Positions 1-9,884 of a DNA stretch of 64,000 nucleotides are shown here, piece by piece. The notes under the pieces were generated by a model. That model was not told where the DNA came from and did not search any database. It saw only the letters and a program-made list of their open reading frames with translations. Numbering within the stretch: position 1 is the first letter of the stretch; each line of letters begins with the position of its first letter. The position numbers were made by a program, and so were the translations under genes. This DNA is from Xanthocytophaga flava (GTDB taxonomy: Bacteria; Bacteroidota; Bacteroidia; Cytophagales; 172606-1). The stretch spans positions 248,001 to 312,000 of the forward strand of contig JASJOS010000011.1 of assembly GCA_030068525.1 (NCBI GenBank), written 5' to 3'.

Positions 1-208
1 CATCCGTAGCCAGCATATAGGCTGTATCTGTTTTGGCATAATTTATCTGATAAGCCAATTCAATTCTATAAATAATTGCCAGTGTATCTGTTAATGCAGG
101 ATTTCGTAACAAATGTTTGAGACTATCAATAGCAGCCGATTGACCATAGCACTGGAACAGCCATGACGAACACCAAAATATAACATGGATGACCCATCTC
201 CGCTTCAT
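1..208 (-). CDS. Secreted protein, N-terminal fragment (cut by window edge)
   Basis: An ATG at 208 opens a frame that runs off the left edge after 69 codons. The first 23 residues form a signal peptide (basic MKRRW, a hydrophobic stretch, then CYGQS). The mature part begins AAIDSLKHLLRNPALTDTLA and continues with a helical TPR-like pattern (IIYRIELAYQINYAKTDTAY). That opening is typical of Bacteroidota TPR-containing signalling proteins (periplasmic TPRs followed by a histidine kinase or HTH). The output domain lies outside the window, so the family is inferred only from the N-terminus. Confidence 0.6.
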   Translation of the reverse strand, partial: MKRRWVIHVIFWCSSWLFQCYGQSAAIDSLKHLLRNPALTDTLAIIYRIELAYQINYAKTDTAYMLATD

Positions 209-618
209 GTATTTCGTCTGGTATGCATGGAAAAAATTTTAGTTTCTGGATTGCCTATAGTACTACCAGCAGAGACTGATAGCTTAAACTTCTTTACTAG
301 TTATCTATCTTTGCATATCGTTCACGACAAGAAAACCTGCCGACAATAGCTTTATACACTCTACAAAGTACACCTATTCCAATTGCTAGAAAAGTGTAAA
401 ACTCGCGCAAAACTTAGTTGATTAGTTAAACCAAAAAAAGCGGAGTTCCTTTTCGTCTATACGAACATTTTTGTTTACAAGTTGCTTCAGTAGGTATTCT
501 GTATGTTGTATTTAAATGCAAAATGCCTCATATAGAGGCACTTTATGAAAAATAATTGTGAAATTTAAAGATAACCAATACGGAATATAATGCTTTAAGA
601 ATAGTATCAGAAGTCTTA
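209..618. other. Intergenic region with one hairpin
   Basis: AT-rich gap between two minus-strand genes. The only structure seen is a hairpin at 524-540 (TGCCTC, five-base loop, GAGGCA), followed on the minus strand by TTTTGCATTT. It is a weak candidate terminator for the ATPase gene ending at 619. No reading frame is convincing. Confidence 0.4.
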
Positions 619-1698
619 TTAAAGAGTGATTTCCTTACATGCCCTATAGAGGTCTTTATAGTCTTCCCGTGTCTTCAAAACAGTTTCCAGATACTCATTC
701 CATACTACTTTATCCTGTACGGGATCTTTAACTACTGCACCTACCAGACCCGCTGCCAGATCTTCTGCATTGAGTGTGCCATCTCCAAAATGTGCTGCCA
801 GGGCAAGTCCGCTGTTTACAACAGAAATCGCTTCAGCAGTACTCATAGTGCCTGTTGGAGTTTTTATTTTTGTTTTGCCATCTTGTGTAACTCCAGCCCG
901 AAGCTCACGGAAAACAGTTACTACCCGTTTGATTTCTTTCAGGGATGGTGCCTCTGCCGGCAATTCAAGCGTTTTGGAAAGGCTGGATACACGTCTTTGT
1001 ACAATGTCAATTTCCTCATCCATATTACCTGGCACAGGCAGGATTACTGTATTGAAACGTCGTTTTAAGGCTCCGGATAGTTCATTGACACCTTTGTCAC
1101 GATTGTTTGCCGTAGCAATGACATTGAATCCTTTGATAGCCTGAACCTCTGTATTTAACTCAGGGACAGGCATTGTTTTCTCTGACAGAATAGTAATTAA
1201 TGTGTCCTGTACATCGGCTGTGATACGGGTTAATTCTTCAATCCTGGCAATCTTTCCTTCTTTCATCGCCATCATCATAGGTGTTACCACCAATGCATTC
1301 TCAGATGGACCTTCTGCCAGCAATTTAGCATAGTTCCATCCATAACGAATGGCTTCTTCACCAGTGCCTGCTGTTCCCTGAATCAGTAATGTAGAGTTTC
1401 CGGATATAGCAGCAGATAAGTGTTCTGATACCCATGATTTGGCTGTTCCGGGTAAGCCATATAGCAATAAAGCACGATCTGTAGTAAGTGTAGCAACCGC
1501 AATTTCCATCAGACGGCGGGAACCAATATACTTAGGCGAAATCTCGAAGCCGTTTTTTAATTTGCCACCCACTAGGTATGTTACCACAGAAGCAGGCGAT
1601 AAATACCAGTTAGGAGGAAGTGTGCCTTTATCTTGTTTTTTTAATTCGGCGAGTTCTTCAGCAAATTGCTGCTCGGCATGCTGGCGAAGTACTGACAT
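619..1698 (-). CDS. MoxR-like AAA+ ATPase (AAA_5)
   Basis: A 359-residue AAA+ protein. Walker A is GLPGTAKS (residues 81-88), a Walker B-like acidic segment is at ARIEELTRI, sensor 1 is at NVIATANNRDKG, and an arginine finger is likely in ALKRRFN. MoxR-type ATPases act as chaperones that load metals or remodel partner proteins, usually beside VWA-domain genes. No VWA partner is visible here: the neighbours are a PBP on one side and a truncated secreted-protein gene on the other, so the substrate is unknown. The ATG at 1698 starts a helical lead (MSVLRQHAEQQ) that precedes the ATPase core. The ATPase assignment is sure, the biological role is not. Confidence 0.8.
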   Translation of the reverse strand: MSVLRQHAEQQFAEELAELKKQDKGTLPPNWYLSPASVVTYLVGGKLKNGFEISPKYIGSRRLMEIAVATLTTDRALLLYGLPGTAKSWVSEHLSAAISGNSTLLIQGTAGTGEEAIRYGWNYAKLLAEGPSENALVVTPMMMAMKEGKIARIEELTRITADVQDTLITILSEKTMPVPELNTEVQAIKGFNVIATANNRDKGVNELSGALKRRFNTVILPVPGNMDEEIDIVQRRVSSLSKTLELPAEAPSLKEIKRVVTVFRELRAGVTQDGKTKIKTPTGTMSTAEAISVVNSGLALAAHFGDGTLNAEDLAAGLVGAVVKDPVQDKVVWNEYLETVLKTREDYKDLYRACKEITL

Positions 1699-1760
1699 AA
1701 TAATAGATTGAGTTAGAATGATACAGACTATAAATCAGATAAACGTATACAGTGTGAATT

Positions 1761-4031
1761 TTACCGGAGAGATGGATCAAGCAACGAATCCGGTGTCGCA
1801 GTATTGACAGGATACTGGGTTGAGTCGACCTGATGCAGGGCTTCCGTATATTTCTGACAATCCAGTTCCGTATTTAATACTCTGGGTTTGGTAAATGGTT
1901 TTTTCTGAAGTCCTACAGATGGATCTGAAAACGCTTTTTCCATAAAGGTTGCAAAGATAGGTAAGGCTGTCTTGGAACCCGCTCCGCTACCATCTCTGAA
2001 GTGAATATTCATATCATCTCCTCCAAACCATACAGCTGCTGCCAGATCTTGCGTAATGCCTACTGTCCATCCGTCTGCATAGTTTTGGGTAGTACCGGTT
2101 TTTGCTCCTACTTCATTGCCATGAGAAAATTTGTATTGACGAATGGCCTGAGCCGAACCACCCTGCTCTTCTACACCGCCCCGCAACATATATGTCATCA
2201 GATACGCTGTCTCTTCGCCAATCACTTCCTGTTCCTGAGGGTGGAACTCTTCCAATACATTGCCATTGCGATCTTCTATACGTACCAGATATTGCGGTTT
2301 GTGCCATACTCCGGCAGCTGGGAAGGTTGCATAGGCACTCAGCAGCTCATACATACTCACTGATTCTGTGCCCAGACAAAGTGCAGGATAGGGTTTCAGT
2401 GGACTTTTTATACCTAAACGTTTGGCATATTCAACAATCATAGAAGCTCCGACTTTCTGGGTAAGGCGTGCGGGTATGGTATTCAGTGAACGGGCTAACG
2501 CATTTCGTAGGGTTACCAGTGAATCACTGAACGTACGGCTATAGTTGTCGGCTGTCCAACCATCAATTGTGATGGTACGGTCCCATTCGCGGTCACAAGG
2601 TTTGTATCCGGCATTGTCAATAGCAGCTGCATACAGAATAGGCTTAAATGTAGAGCCTGGCTGACGTTTTCCTTGTCTCACATGGTCATACTGAAAATGG
2701 CGAAAGTCTATTCCGCCTACCCACGCTCTGACTTGTCCTGTGCTAGGTTCGATAGCCAGTAAGCCAGTTTGCAGGAATTTCTTATGGTAGGCAATGGAAT
2801 CAAGGGAACTCATTACTGTATCTTTGTCTCCTTCCCATGAGAATACACTCATCCGAACAGGCGTACGTAATTCTGCCCATACAGAATCTTCATTGCCATT
2901 GTAATAGTCCAGTAACTGCTGGAAGCGTGGCATACGGGAGGCTATATTCTCTACATAATTTTTGATCTCTGCCCCTCCGGGTGTAGTCCATGGATTACGT
3001 TTTTTCCAGTAGGCAAAAAACTTTGCCTGTTGTTTTTTCATTTGCTCTGTTACCGCTTCTTCAGCATACCGTTGCAGACGGGAATCAATCGTAGTATAAA
3101 TGCGTAAGCCATCTGTATATAAATCTTTGTCGTGCTTGCGGGCAATCTGACGCAGTTCTTTTTCCAGTTCAGCCCGGAAATAGGTAGCAAGTCCACGGGT
3201 TGAGTTTTCCGGACGGAATTTCAGATTCAATGGCTCTGCTGCGAACTTGGCTAGCTGAGCTTCTGTAATAAAGCCATGTTCGGCTATTTTGGAGAGTACA
3301 AAGTTACGTTTACGTAATGCTCGTTCCGGATGGCGAACCGGACTAAAGAAAGATGGGTTATTGACCATCCCTACCAGCATGGCAGCCTGAGGAATCGTAA
3401 GTTTGGATGCGGTTGTCTGGAAGAAGGTTCGGGAAGCGGATTCTATACCAAATGCCCTACTACCAAAGTCAACTGTATTAAGATACATAGTTAGAATCTC
3501 CTCTTTGGTATAGCTGCGTTCCAGTTGTATGGCAGTGAGCCATTCTTTGGTTTTATCAATAACAATGTTGTTAATAGCACCCTGCATTTCTTCACGTCTC
3601 AACGGGAAAAGATTTCGGGCTACCTGTTGGGTTAACGTACTGGAACCTCTGCGTTTGCCAATGGCCAGATAAGGGACAATGGCTGAAACACCAATAAAGT
3701 CGATGCCTGAATGTTGTTCAAAACGAACGTCTTCAGTGGCAACCAACGCATGGATAATATTAGGAGAAAGCTGGTTGTAGTCAACTGAGTTCCTGTTTTC
3801 CTCACGGTAATAGGAACCCAAGGTAGTTCCGTCTATAGCATATACAACAGAGGCAAGGCTGCTTTTGGGGTTTTCAATAGACTTGAAACTGGGCAATTCG
3901 CCAAACAATCCAAATAGGTTACTACTGACAGCCCAGAGATAGAGAAGAAATAAAAAAAATCCGGCAAGGAAAAATATCCATAGTCTTACTACCCACTTAT
4001 AATACTTTCCTTTTTCAATTTGAATCTGCAT
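1761..4031 (-). CDS. Class A penicillin-binding protein (PBP1A-type transglycosylase/transpeptidase)
   Basis: A 756-residue bifunctional peptidoglycan synthase. A short cytoplasmic tail and one membrane helix (about 15-34) lead into a GT51 glycosyltransferase with catalytic Glu100 in ATEDVRFEQHSG. The transpeptidase domain has SxxK at Ser460 (GSTFK), an SLN motif and GAKTGTTQNYADGW. It polymerises and cross-links glycan strands on the periplasmic side. The length is normal for PBP1A/1C. It is the only gene between the MoxR ATPase and the divergent lpxH-like gene, so it is probably monocistronic. The exact subclass (mrcA versus pbpC) is not settled by eye. Confidence 0.93.
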   Translation of the reverse strand: MQIQIEKGKYYKWVVRLWIFFLAGFFLFLLYLWAVSSNLFGLFGELPSFKSIENPKSSLASVVYAIDGTTLGSYYREENRNSVDYNQLSPNIIHALVATEDVRFEQHSGIDFIGVSAIVPYLAIGKRRGSSTLTQQVARNLFPLRREEMQGAINNIVIDKTKEWLTAIQLERSYTKEEILTMYLNTVDFGSRAFGIESASRTFFQTTASKLTIPQAAMLVGMVNNPSFFSPVRHPERALRKRNFVLSKIAEHGFITEAQLAKFAAEPLNLKFRPENSTRGLATYFRAELEKELRQIARKHDKDLYTDGLRIYTTIDSRLQRYAEEAVTEQMKKQQAKFFAYWKKRNPWTTPGGAEIKNYVENIASRMPRFQQLLDYYNGNEDSVWAELRTPVRMSVFSWEGDKDTVMSSLDSIAYHKKFLQTGLLAIEPSTGQVRAWVGGIDFRHFQYDHVRQGKRQPGSTFKPILYAAAIDNAGYKPCDREWDRTITIDGWTADNYSRTFSDSLVTLRNALARSLNTIPARLTQKVGASMIVEYAKRLGIKSPLKPYPALCLGTESVSMYELLSAYATFPAAGVWHKPQYLVRIEDRNGNVLEEFHPQEQEVIGEETAYLMTYMLRGGVEEQGGSAQAIRQYKFSHGNEVGAKTGTTQNYADGWTVGITQDLAAAVWFGGDDMNIHFRDGSGAGSKTALPIFATFMEKAFSDPSVGLQKKPFTKPRVLNTELDCQKYTEALHQVDSTQYPVNTATPDSLLDPSLR

Positions 4032-4367
4032 AGTTTGTAATCAGTGAAGCTTTTTGATATAAAAGTGAACGATGGTCCAAAGATTTTGGAATTAAATAGA
4101 AACGACTATTTAAACGACAATTTTAAATCGGCGATCCAAAATACTATCTTTTTTTTATTCAAGATCTAAATTTTGAGAAATCTTCCCCTGTCAGCAGTTT
4201 CTGCCAATTACTAAGTGCCAGAAAAGACAAGCTTATTTGATTGTACAACGAGGCTTAACATTGATTTAACGAATCCCTATCATACAGGTAAAAAGTTAAA
4301 TATTTCATAAGTATCTGGTAACTTTTAAGTTATACTAAAAGTTTTACTTTGCAGCAAAAATCAGGCA
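4032..4367. promoter_or_regulatory. Divergent promoter region, PBP1A / LpxH-like gene
   Basis: 336 bp of AT-rich DNA between divergent genes. On the plus strand TTTTACTTTGC at about 4342-4352 resembles the Bacteroidota -7 element (TAnnTTTG, with one base fewer in the spacer) and sits 16 bases upstream of the TTG start at 4368. No other structure is evident. The promoter call is inferred from consensus resemblance. Confidence 0.35.
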
Positions 4368-5231
4368 TTGAAAACACATTTCAGAACTATTGTCATCTCG
4401 GATATCCATCTGGGTACATCTGGCTCTAAAGCCAAACAGGTAACTAACTTCCTGAAGCAGCATACCTGTGATAAGCTTATTCTTAATGGCGACATTATAG
4501 ATGGCTGGCAGCTAAAGAAATATGGCGCCTGGAAGCGTAAGCATACACGTTTCTTCAAGACCATTCTGAAAATGATGGAAGATTACAATACACAGGTTAT
4601 TTACCTGAGAGGTAATCATGATGATTTTTTGGATCAGATACTGCCTGTAAAGGTAGGTGGATTTTCTATCCAGCGTGATTACATACTGAAATCACATGGA
4701 CGGCGATTCTATATCACGCATGGCGATATCTTTGATTCGGTAACTACGCAGCTCAAGTGGATTGCACAGCTGGGAGATATTGGATATACATTTTTGCTGT
4801 GGGTGAATAAGCTATATAATAACTATCGTACAAATCGTGGCCTGCCTTACTATTCTTTATCGCAGGTAGTAAAGCAGAAAGTAAAATCAGCAGTAAGTTA
4901 TATCTCCGATTTTGAAACACAACTGGCTGAGCTGGCAAAGGTAAAACAGTGCGATGGTATCATCTGTGGTCATATTCACCAACCTGCCATCAAGCAGTAT
5001 GGAGATATTGTCTATATGAACTCCGGTGACTGGGTTGAATCGTTGAGTGCATTGACGGAAGATGAGTCAGGAGAGTGGAATCTGGTGTACTACAGTGAAA
5101 CCTCTAAGTCTGGTCTGAGCCACGATCTGGAAGATGCGGATCTGTCGGATCTGGAAGACGACGAAATTGCCGACCTGAAAGCCTTACAAGATCAGTTAGA
5201 ACTGGTGAGAGTGCTTAAGCAGGTAGGTTAA
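4368..5231 (+). CDS. UDP-2,3-diacylglucosamine diphosphatase-like metallophosphoesterase
   Basis: A 287-residue calcineurin-like phosphoesterase with metal ligands in SDIHLG (Asp12, His14), NGDIIDGW (Asp42), RGNHDD (Asn83, His84), a THGD segment, and GHIHQP near the C-terminus. This architecture matches the LpxH-type family that cleaves UDP-diacylglucosamine in lipid A synthesis, though broad UDP-2,3-diacylglucosamine family members also exist outside lipid A pathways. The start is TTG: the first in-frame ATG lies past the first two metal motifs. The C-terminal 35 residues are an acidic helical tail. A strong terminator follows at 5389. Confidence 0.8.
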   Translation: MKTHFRTIVISDIHLGTSGSKAKQVTNFLKQHTCDKLILNGDIIDGWQLKKYGAWKRKHTRFFKTILKMMEDYNTQVIYLRGNHDDFLDQILPVKVGGFSIQRDYILKSHGRRFYITHGDIFDSVTTQLKWIAQLGDIGYTFLLWVNKLYNNYRTNRGLPYYSLSQVVKQKVKSAVSYISDFETQLAELAKVKQCDGIICGHIHQPAIKQYGDIVYMNSGDWVESLSALTEDESGEWNLVYYSETSKSGLSHDLEDADLSDLEDDEIADLKALQDQLELVRVLKQVG

Positions 5232-5388
5232 TATGAATATGGGGAAAGGTCCACAAGCTAATAAATATACTTACTTTGATTTTTTACCTGTATTTTTTAT
5301 CAAAAGGCAAGAAATACTTACACAATACATAACTGTTTACAATGATCTTTCAGGGATAGCCTGAGACCTGAATTATTCTCATTTTTTT

Positions 5389-5420
5389 AGCCAGCCGATA
5401 GGGCTGGCTTTTTGTTTTTT
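5389..5420. terminator. Rho-independent terminator after the LpxH-like gene
   Basis: Stem AGCCAGCC (5389-5396) pairs with GGCTGGCT (5402-5409) around a five-base loop, followed by TTTTTGTTTTTT. A T-rich stretch on the other flank means it could work both ways. Confidence 0.85.
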
Positions 5421-5778
5421 AGTTGTACTTTATTTATGTTATGTTCTATATTTTATATTTAGTAAAATAGATACATATAAATTTATATTATTTCTTGGAC
5501 CAATATAGATTTCTGCCTGTTTTCTACCCCTAATAAGAGACAAGATATCGATATTGGGATAAAGCACTTGGGATGCCTGATATTTTATAGAGATGTCCGA
5601 AAAATAGTTTTTTGGCTAATATAATTGCTGTTTCAAAAATATTTTCTCATTGACGCAAAATAAAAGTCTAAAAAATAAAGAATTATAGCGGTGTAATTTT
5701 GTGTGGCAAAATGGTGATTGGTGAACATATATAGTTAGTAATTTTGAAAAAGTTTCAACCATTTTACTATCTGTATAT
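5421..5778. other. AT-rich intergenic region
   Basis: Lies between the terminator and the GAF/PAS sensor gene. It is very AT-rich. No reading frame, RNA gene or repeat was recognised. It presumably carries the sensor gene promoter. Confidence 0.5.
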
Positions 5779-7296
5779 ATGAAACAGACTAAGAAAACGA
5801 TGCCATTTGACATATCTTTGAAGCTTACATTCATTGTATTGTCAGGGACCCTAATATTCGTTGCCTTTCTACTATTTCAGGAATCGTATTTTGTAAGAGG
5901 AATTGTACTTATCATAGCTGCTTTACTTGGAGCAGGTCTTTATTGGTTGATTTATAGCCAGTTATTAAAACCCATAAAAGGACTTGGTTATGTCACTGAT
6001 CAGATTGTAAAAGGCAATCATATATCTACTTTCCACTTTAAAAGCATTCATACGGATTTGATGGGGTTGTTAAAGTCCATCGACTTCTTACGGGAAGAAC
6101 TACATCTCTCAGAGCAGATTATTACTAACATTGAGGCTGGTAACTTTGATACAAATACTTACACTGGAGATAAAAACAAGTATCGTCTGGTAGATGCTTT
6201 GCTTCGTATGCAAAACCAGATGAAAATGGTAGAAGAAGAAAGCCGTCGCAGACACTGGGCTACACAAGGCTTGGCTCATTTTTCAGAGATTCTCCGTAAC
6301 CATACATTAAACAGACAGGAGCTGGCTGATACTGTTCTTTCATCACTTATCAAATATCTTAATGCCAATCAGGGAGGTTTATTTATCGTCAATGAGCAGG
6401 ATACCAAGGATATTCATTTTGAACTAATCAGCAGCTATGCCTATGAACGCAAAAAATACCTGAAAAAGCGAATAGATATCGGAGAGGGGCTGGTAGGACA
6501 ACTGTATCTGGAAAAAGATACCATCTTTCTGACAGATATTCCATCCGATTATATCAGTATCACTTCAGGGTTGGGTAAAGCTAATCCCACATGCATTTTG
6601 CTGGTTCCTTTAAAAAACAATGATCAGGTGGAAGGAGCAATCGAAATCGCATCCTTTCAGGCTTTTGAACCCTATCAGATTGAGTTTGTCGAAAAGCTGG
6701 CTGAGAGTATTTCTTCTGCTATTGTTTCTGCCAAAGTAAGTGAACAAACAAAACGCTTACTGGAAGAAACCCGTCTGCAAACAGAGTTTCTAAAGGCCCA
6801 GGAAGAAGAGATGCGTCAGAATATGGAGGAGATGGCTGCCACTCAGGAAGAAATGCAACGAATGCAGAACGAGTTGTCGCACAAAGAATCTAATCTGCAG
6901 GCCGTAATCAATTGCACAGATGATTCAATGACAGCTATGGATACCAATTACCGTATTACCCTGATGAATGATGTCATTCGCCAGAGATATGCGAACTCTC
7001 AATTCAGCGATTTCAAAGAAGGAGCCAATGCGTTAGACTATCTGGGTAATGTGAGAGACGAATGGAAGCAACGGTATGATCGTGCTTTATCAGGAGAGAA
7101 GTTTGATTTTGTAGCCAAAAGCGTGGTTCAGGGTGAAGATTGTTATCGCCAGTATATTGTTGGCCCGATATTCACTGCCGAGCACAAGGTAAGAGGTATA
7201 TACGTGTTTTCAAGAGACATAACCCATATTAAAACCCTTGAAATTGCCTATGAAGAATTACTATCCAGGTTGGAGCTACAGGAAAGTGAGAGCTAG
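5779..7296 (+). CDS. Membrane sensor with HAMP-like, GAF and PAS domains, no output domain
   Basis: A 505-residue protein. Two membrane helices (about 14-34 and 39-62) with almost no periplasmic loop are followed by a HAMP-like linker, a GAF domain (about 165-320), a Gln/Glu-rich coiled coil (about 325-372, with repeated EEM..TQEEM) and a C-terminal PAS domain ending near residue 485. No histidine kinase, GGDEF or methyl-accepting signature follows: the frame stops just after the PAS helix. Such GAF-coiled-coil-PAS proteins are frequent in Cytophagales and probably signal by protein contact, as inferred from the missing output. The ligand is unknown. Confidence 0.75.
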   Translation: MKQTKKTMPFDISLKLTFIVLSGTLIFVAFLLFQESYFVRGIVLIIAALLGAGLYWLIYSQLLKPIKGLGYVTDQIVKGNHISTFHFKSIHTDLMGLLKSIDFLREELHLSEQIITNIEAGNFDTNTYTGDKNKYRLVDALLRMQNQMKMVEEESRRRHWATQGLAHFSEILRNHTLNRQELADTVLSSLIKYLNANQGGLFIVNEQDTKDIHFELISSYAYERKKYLKKRIDIGEGLVGQLYLEKDTIFLTDIPSDYISITSGLGKANPTCILLVPLKNNDQVEGAIEIASFQAFEPYQIEFVEKLAESISSAIVSAKVSEQTKRLLEETRLQTEFLKAQEEEMRQNMEEMAATQEEMQRMQNELSHKESNLQAVINCTDDSMTAMDTNYRITLMNDVIRQRYANSQFSDFKEGANALDYLGNVRDEWKQRYDRALSGEKFDFVAKSVVQGEDCYRQYIVGPIFTAEHKVRGIYVFSRDITHIKTLEIAYEELLSRLELQESES

Positions 7297-7586
7297 GTGT
7301 TGTGGAGATTTGGTAATTTGGTAGCAAACAATCGTAGTTGGTGAAATATAAGGGGTTTGTATAGCTTTGGTTGATAATATTTAAAATAGTGATATAGTGA
7401 TTTCTGCTAATTTTTAGGTTTTCATTTGATTATAGCAATATGTGGTTTTAGGGAGATAAAATGTATATCTATCTGATATAATATCTATTATTTTCAGTTA
7501 TAATTTATGGTTTATTAGTTGGTAAAATGTCAAATATTTTGTAAATTTATAACTAGATAATATAACACTGCTATTAATTGAGAACT

Positions 7587-8630
7587 ATGAAAAACGAAAC
7601 GAAAATGCTTGAGTCTTTATCTCTTTTTCAGGATATAGACAAGCAGGAAGAACAGGAGCAGGATACTTGGAAAAAGTCAATTCCTGCACAAGTGTTTCTA
7701 AATCACTTCTTTGGCATGCATTATCATATTCAACATGCTGAAAATGCCTATGATTTGGATATAATGCCTCAATTTATAAACTACAAGCCAGCCTTACAAA
7801 CAGCCACTATAGAAGAAGTTAAAAAGCTGTTGCTAAACTGCTGGAGTACAGAATATGCTTTGCGTTCAACGGCAGAGCTTGGGAATGAACAGTACCTGCG
7901 TAATGCGTTACACTGGACGTTTCCTCAGGCTTATTATAGTGTATTGTTTGGACTACGTGCTTTCCTGGCAACCTTTGGGATTGTACAGAACAACAATGAA
8001 CGTATAAAACGCGAAACCGGAATGCTAGTGGTAAAAGGATATTATCCGTTTCCGATAGCCTATTATGCCTCAGGAACCTATGATAACTTTATTGTGCACA
8101 GATTGCCTTTAGCCGCTCGTAAGCCTGGTTTGCAGCTAGCTACCGAATCTATGGAGGCTCAGGCACAGATTGGACAGTTTTTGCGTACTACACGAAAGCT
8201 ATATGCCAGAGCCATTCGTCAGCAGATGCAGAGCAATCCGCAGACGGCTTTGCGTAATAAGAAAGGGGAGATTCTGGATAAGTTTACAGCTCAGCACTGG
8301 CAGAAGATAAACTGGCGATTGGGATATACTACCTATTTTGATTTGCTGGAAAGATTAAGAATATCAACCCGTCATCGGGAGATAGAACGCTTCGTAGAGG
8401 CTGAGATTGATTTTAGTCTGTTTCATCAATGTTTGCTTGAGATTGTCAGCTATCTGAATCTGATTCATGAAAGTTACATTGCTAAAGCAGTAGGTCTGGA
8501 AACCTATGAGATGATTGTGAATCAATTGCCTGACTATATCAGTAAAGGATTTGTGAAAGATCGTCTGACACAAAAGATAGAACCCTTATTAAAGAAGACA
8601 GAAAAATCGCAGATACAACATGCGGCTTAA
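7587..8630 (+). CDS. Conserved hypothetical protein, alpha-helical
   Basis: A 347-residue soluble protein that I do not recognise. The likely start is the ATG at 7587 (MKNETKMLES), three codons after an in-frame TTG. It is predicted to be mostly helical and rich in Tyr, Gln and Arg, with an acidic N-terminus (QEEQEQD) and no signal peptide or membrane helix. The middle part (YYSVLFGLRAFLATFG) is weakly reminiscent of HEPN-like helical bundles, but no RxxxxH catalytic motif is visible. It stands alone between the sensor gene and the terminator at 8664. Confidence 0.6.
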   Translation: MKNETKMLESLSLFQDIDKQEEQEQDTWKKSIPAQVFLNHFFGMHYHIQHAENAYDLDIMPQFINYKPALQTATIEEVKKLLLNCWSTEYALRSTAELGNEQYLRNALHWTFPQAYYSVLFGLRAFLATFGIVQNNNERIKRETGMLVVKGYYPFPIAYYASGTYDNFIVHRLPLAARKPGLQLATESMEAQAQIGQFLRTTRKLYARAIRQQMQSNPQTALRNKKGEILDKFTAQHWQKINWRLGYTTYFDLLERLRISTRHREIERFVEAEIDFSLFHQCLLEIVSYLNLIHESYIAKAVGLETYEMIVNQLPDYISKGFVKDRLTQKIEPLLKKTEKSQIQHAA

Positions 8631-8663
8631 TAGAGAGACAATGGATTCTATTTCACTCAAAAC

Positions 8664-8700
8664 AAAACGGGCTACTTCATCAGTAGCCCGTTTTGTTTTA
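8664..8700. terminator. Bidirectional terminator
   Basis: A 12-bp perfect stem, AAAACGGGCTAC (8664-8675) with GTAGCCCGTTTT (8683-8694), and a seven-base loop. Because the arms begin and end in A/T runs it can terminate both the plus-strand gene ending at 8630 and recR, which ends at 8716 from the other side. Confidence 0.9.
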
Positions 8701-8715
8701 TAGCAGGAAATTCTC

Positions 8716-9321
8716 TTAACTTTCATAGGCTACACGAGTCATAATACTACGACCCAGCGTAATCTCATCTGCATACTCCAGTTCACCACCGATTGGAATA
8801 CCTCTGGCGATAGTACTTATCTTCAGATCAAAAGGTTTTAGCTTTTTCGTTAGGTAAAACGCTGTTGTATCTCCTTCCATAGTAGGACTCAGGGCAAGAA
8901 TCACTTCTTTGACATCTGAGTTAGGGATTCTGCGGATCAGGGAGTCAATATGAAGATCATTCGGGCCTACCCCTTCAATCGGAGAGATAATGCCACCCAG
9001 CACGTGATACAGTCCTTTGTATTGGGATGTATTCTCAATCGCCAATACATCACGGGTATCTTCCACCACACAGATAATAGACCGATCTCTCATAACATTG
9101 GCGCAAATGGCACATACTTCTGCATCAGAGATATTGTGGCAATTTCTGCAATATTTGATCTGGGTGCGTAGCTGGGTTAGCGATTCTGCCAGAGCCAGCG
9201 TGGTTTCTTCTTCTCGTTTCAACAAATGCAGAACAAGACGTAAAGCAGTTTTTTTTCCAATACCTGGTAACTTAGAGACTTCATTGACAGCGTTCTCTAT
9301 CAATTTGGATGGGTAGTTCAT
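8716..9321 (-). CDS. recR: Recombination mediator RecR
   Basis: A 201-residue protein of normal RecR length. It has an N-terminal helix-hairpin-helix ([13 protein letters not shown]), a zinc site with Cys58, Cys61, Cys70 and Cys73, and a Toprim domain (about 80-175) beginning [13 protein letters not shown], with the conserved GGxISP segment and a C-terminal [15 protein letters not shown]. RecR works with RecO/RecF to load RecA on gapped DNA. The next gene upstream on the same strand is clpS, 71 bp away. Confidence 0.97.
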   Translation of the reverse strand: MNYPSKLIENAVNEVSKLPGIGKKTALRLVLHLLKREEETTLALAESLTQLRTQIKYCRNCHNISDAEVCAICANVMRDRSIICVVEDTRDVLAIENTSQYKGLYHVLGGIISPIEGVGPNDLHIDSLIRRIPNSDVKEVILALSPTMEGDTTAFYLTKKLKPFDLKISTIARGIPIGGELEYADEITLGRSIMTRVAYES

Positions 9322-9392
9322 CTACTGTTTTTCAGATTTTCAGATCCATACATTCACATAGCTACAATGTATAAATCGTGGTTTGTAATTTA

Positions 9393-9674
9393 CTAGAGTA
9401 CTTCTGCTGAGATACCCCGATTACAGATAGAGTTTCGCATAGAAGCAAGTTCGTCGAAGGATCCATTCTTAACGGTGCATTTGCCTTTAAAATGAATGAT
9501 CCAGGTACATTGTTCTGCCTGCTCAGGAGTGTGTTTACAAACCTCAATCAAGGCTTGAATCACATGCTCAAAGGTATTGACATCATCATTGAATACCACA
9601 AGTGCCCATTGTTCCTGTTCTACTGCGACGTCCTCTTCCAGTACTTCTACTTCTGTATCAAATAACGTTTGCAT
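9393..9674 (-). CDS. clpS: ATP-dependent Clp protease adaptor ClpS
   Basis: A 93-residue protein. An acidic N-terminal extension precedes the ClpS core (LVVFNDDVNTFEHVI, then the helix ending in HFKGKCTVKNG). ClpS delivers N-degron substrates to ClpA/ClpC. The Asn-Asp-Asp of the substrate pocket is present. ATG at 9674. It may be transcribed with recR. Confidence 0.9.
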   Translation of the reverse strand: MQTLFDTEVEVLEEDVAVEQEQWALVVFNDDVNTFEHVIQALIEVCKHTPEQAEQCTWIIHFKGKCTVKNGSFDELASMRNSICNRGISAEVL

Positions 9675-9884
9675 ACTGCTTTATGAAAGAAAAATCTGTT
9701 TAGAATAAAATTATTATCTTTCTTTACTGAATTTCAAAGGAGAATGTCTATAAAGATTAGTTAGCAAATTTATGAAAAAATATCCAATTTAACTGCGTTT
9801 TTCCTAGAAAAAAGAATACACTTTGTAGTAAATGAAAAGTGTCAATGTATTAAAAATCAGTCGATTATATTTTTGGCTTAACCC

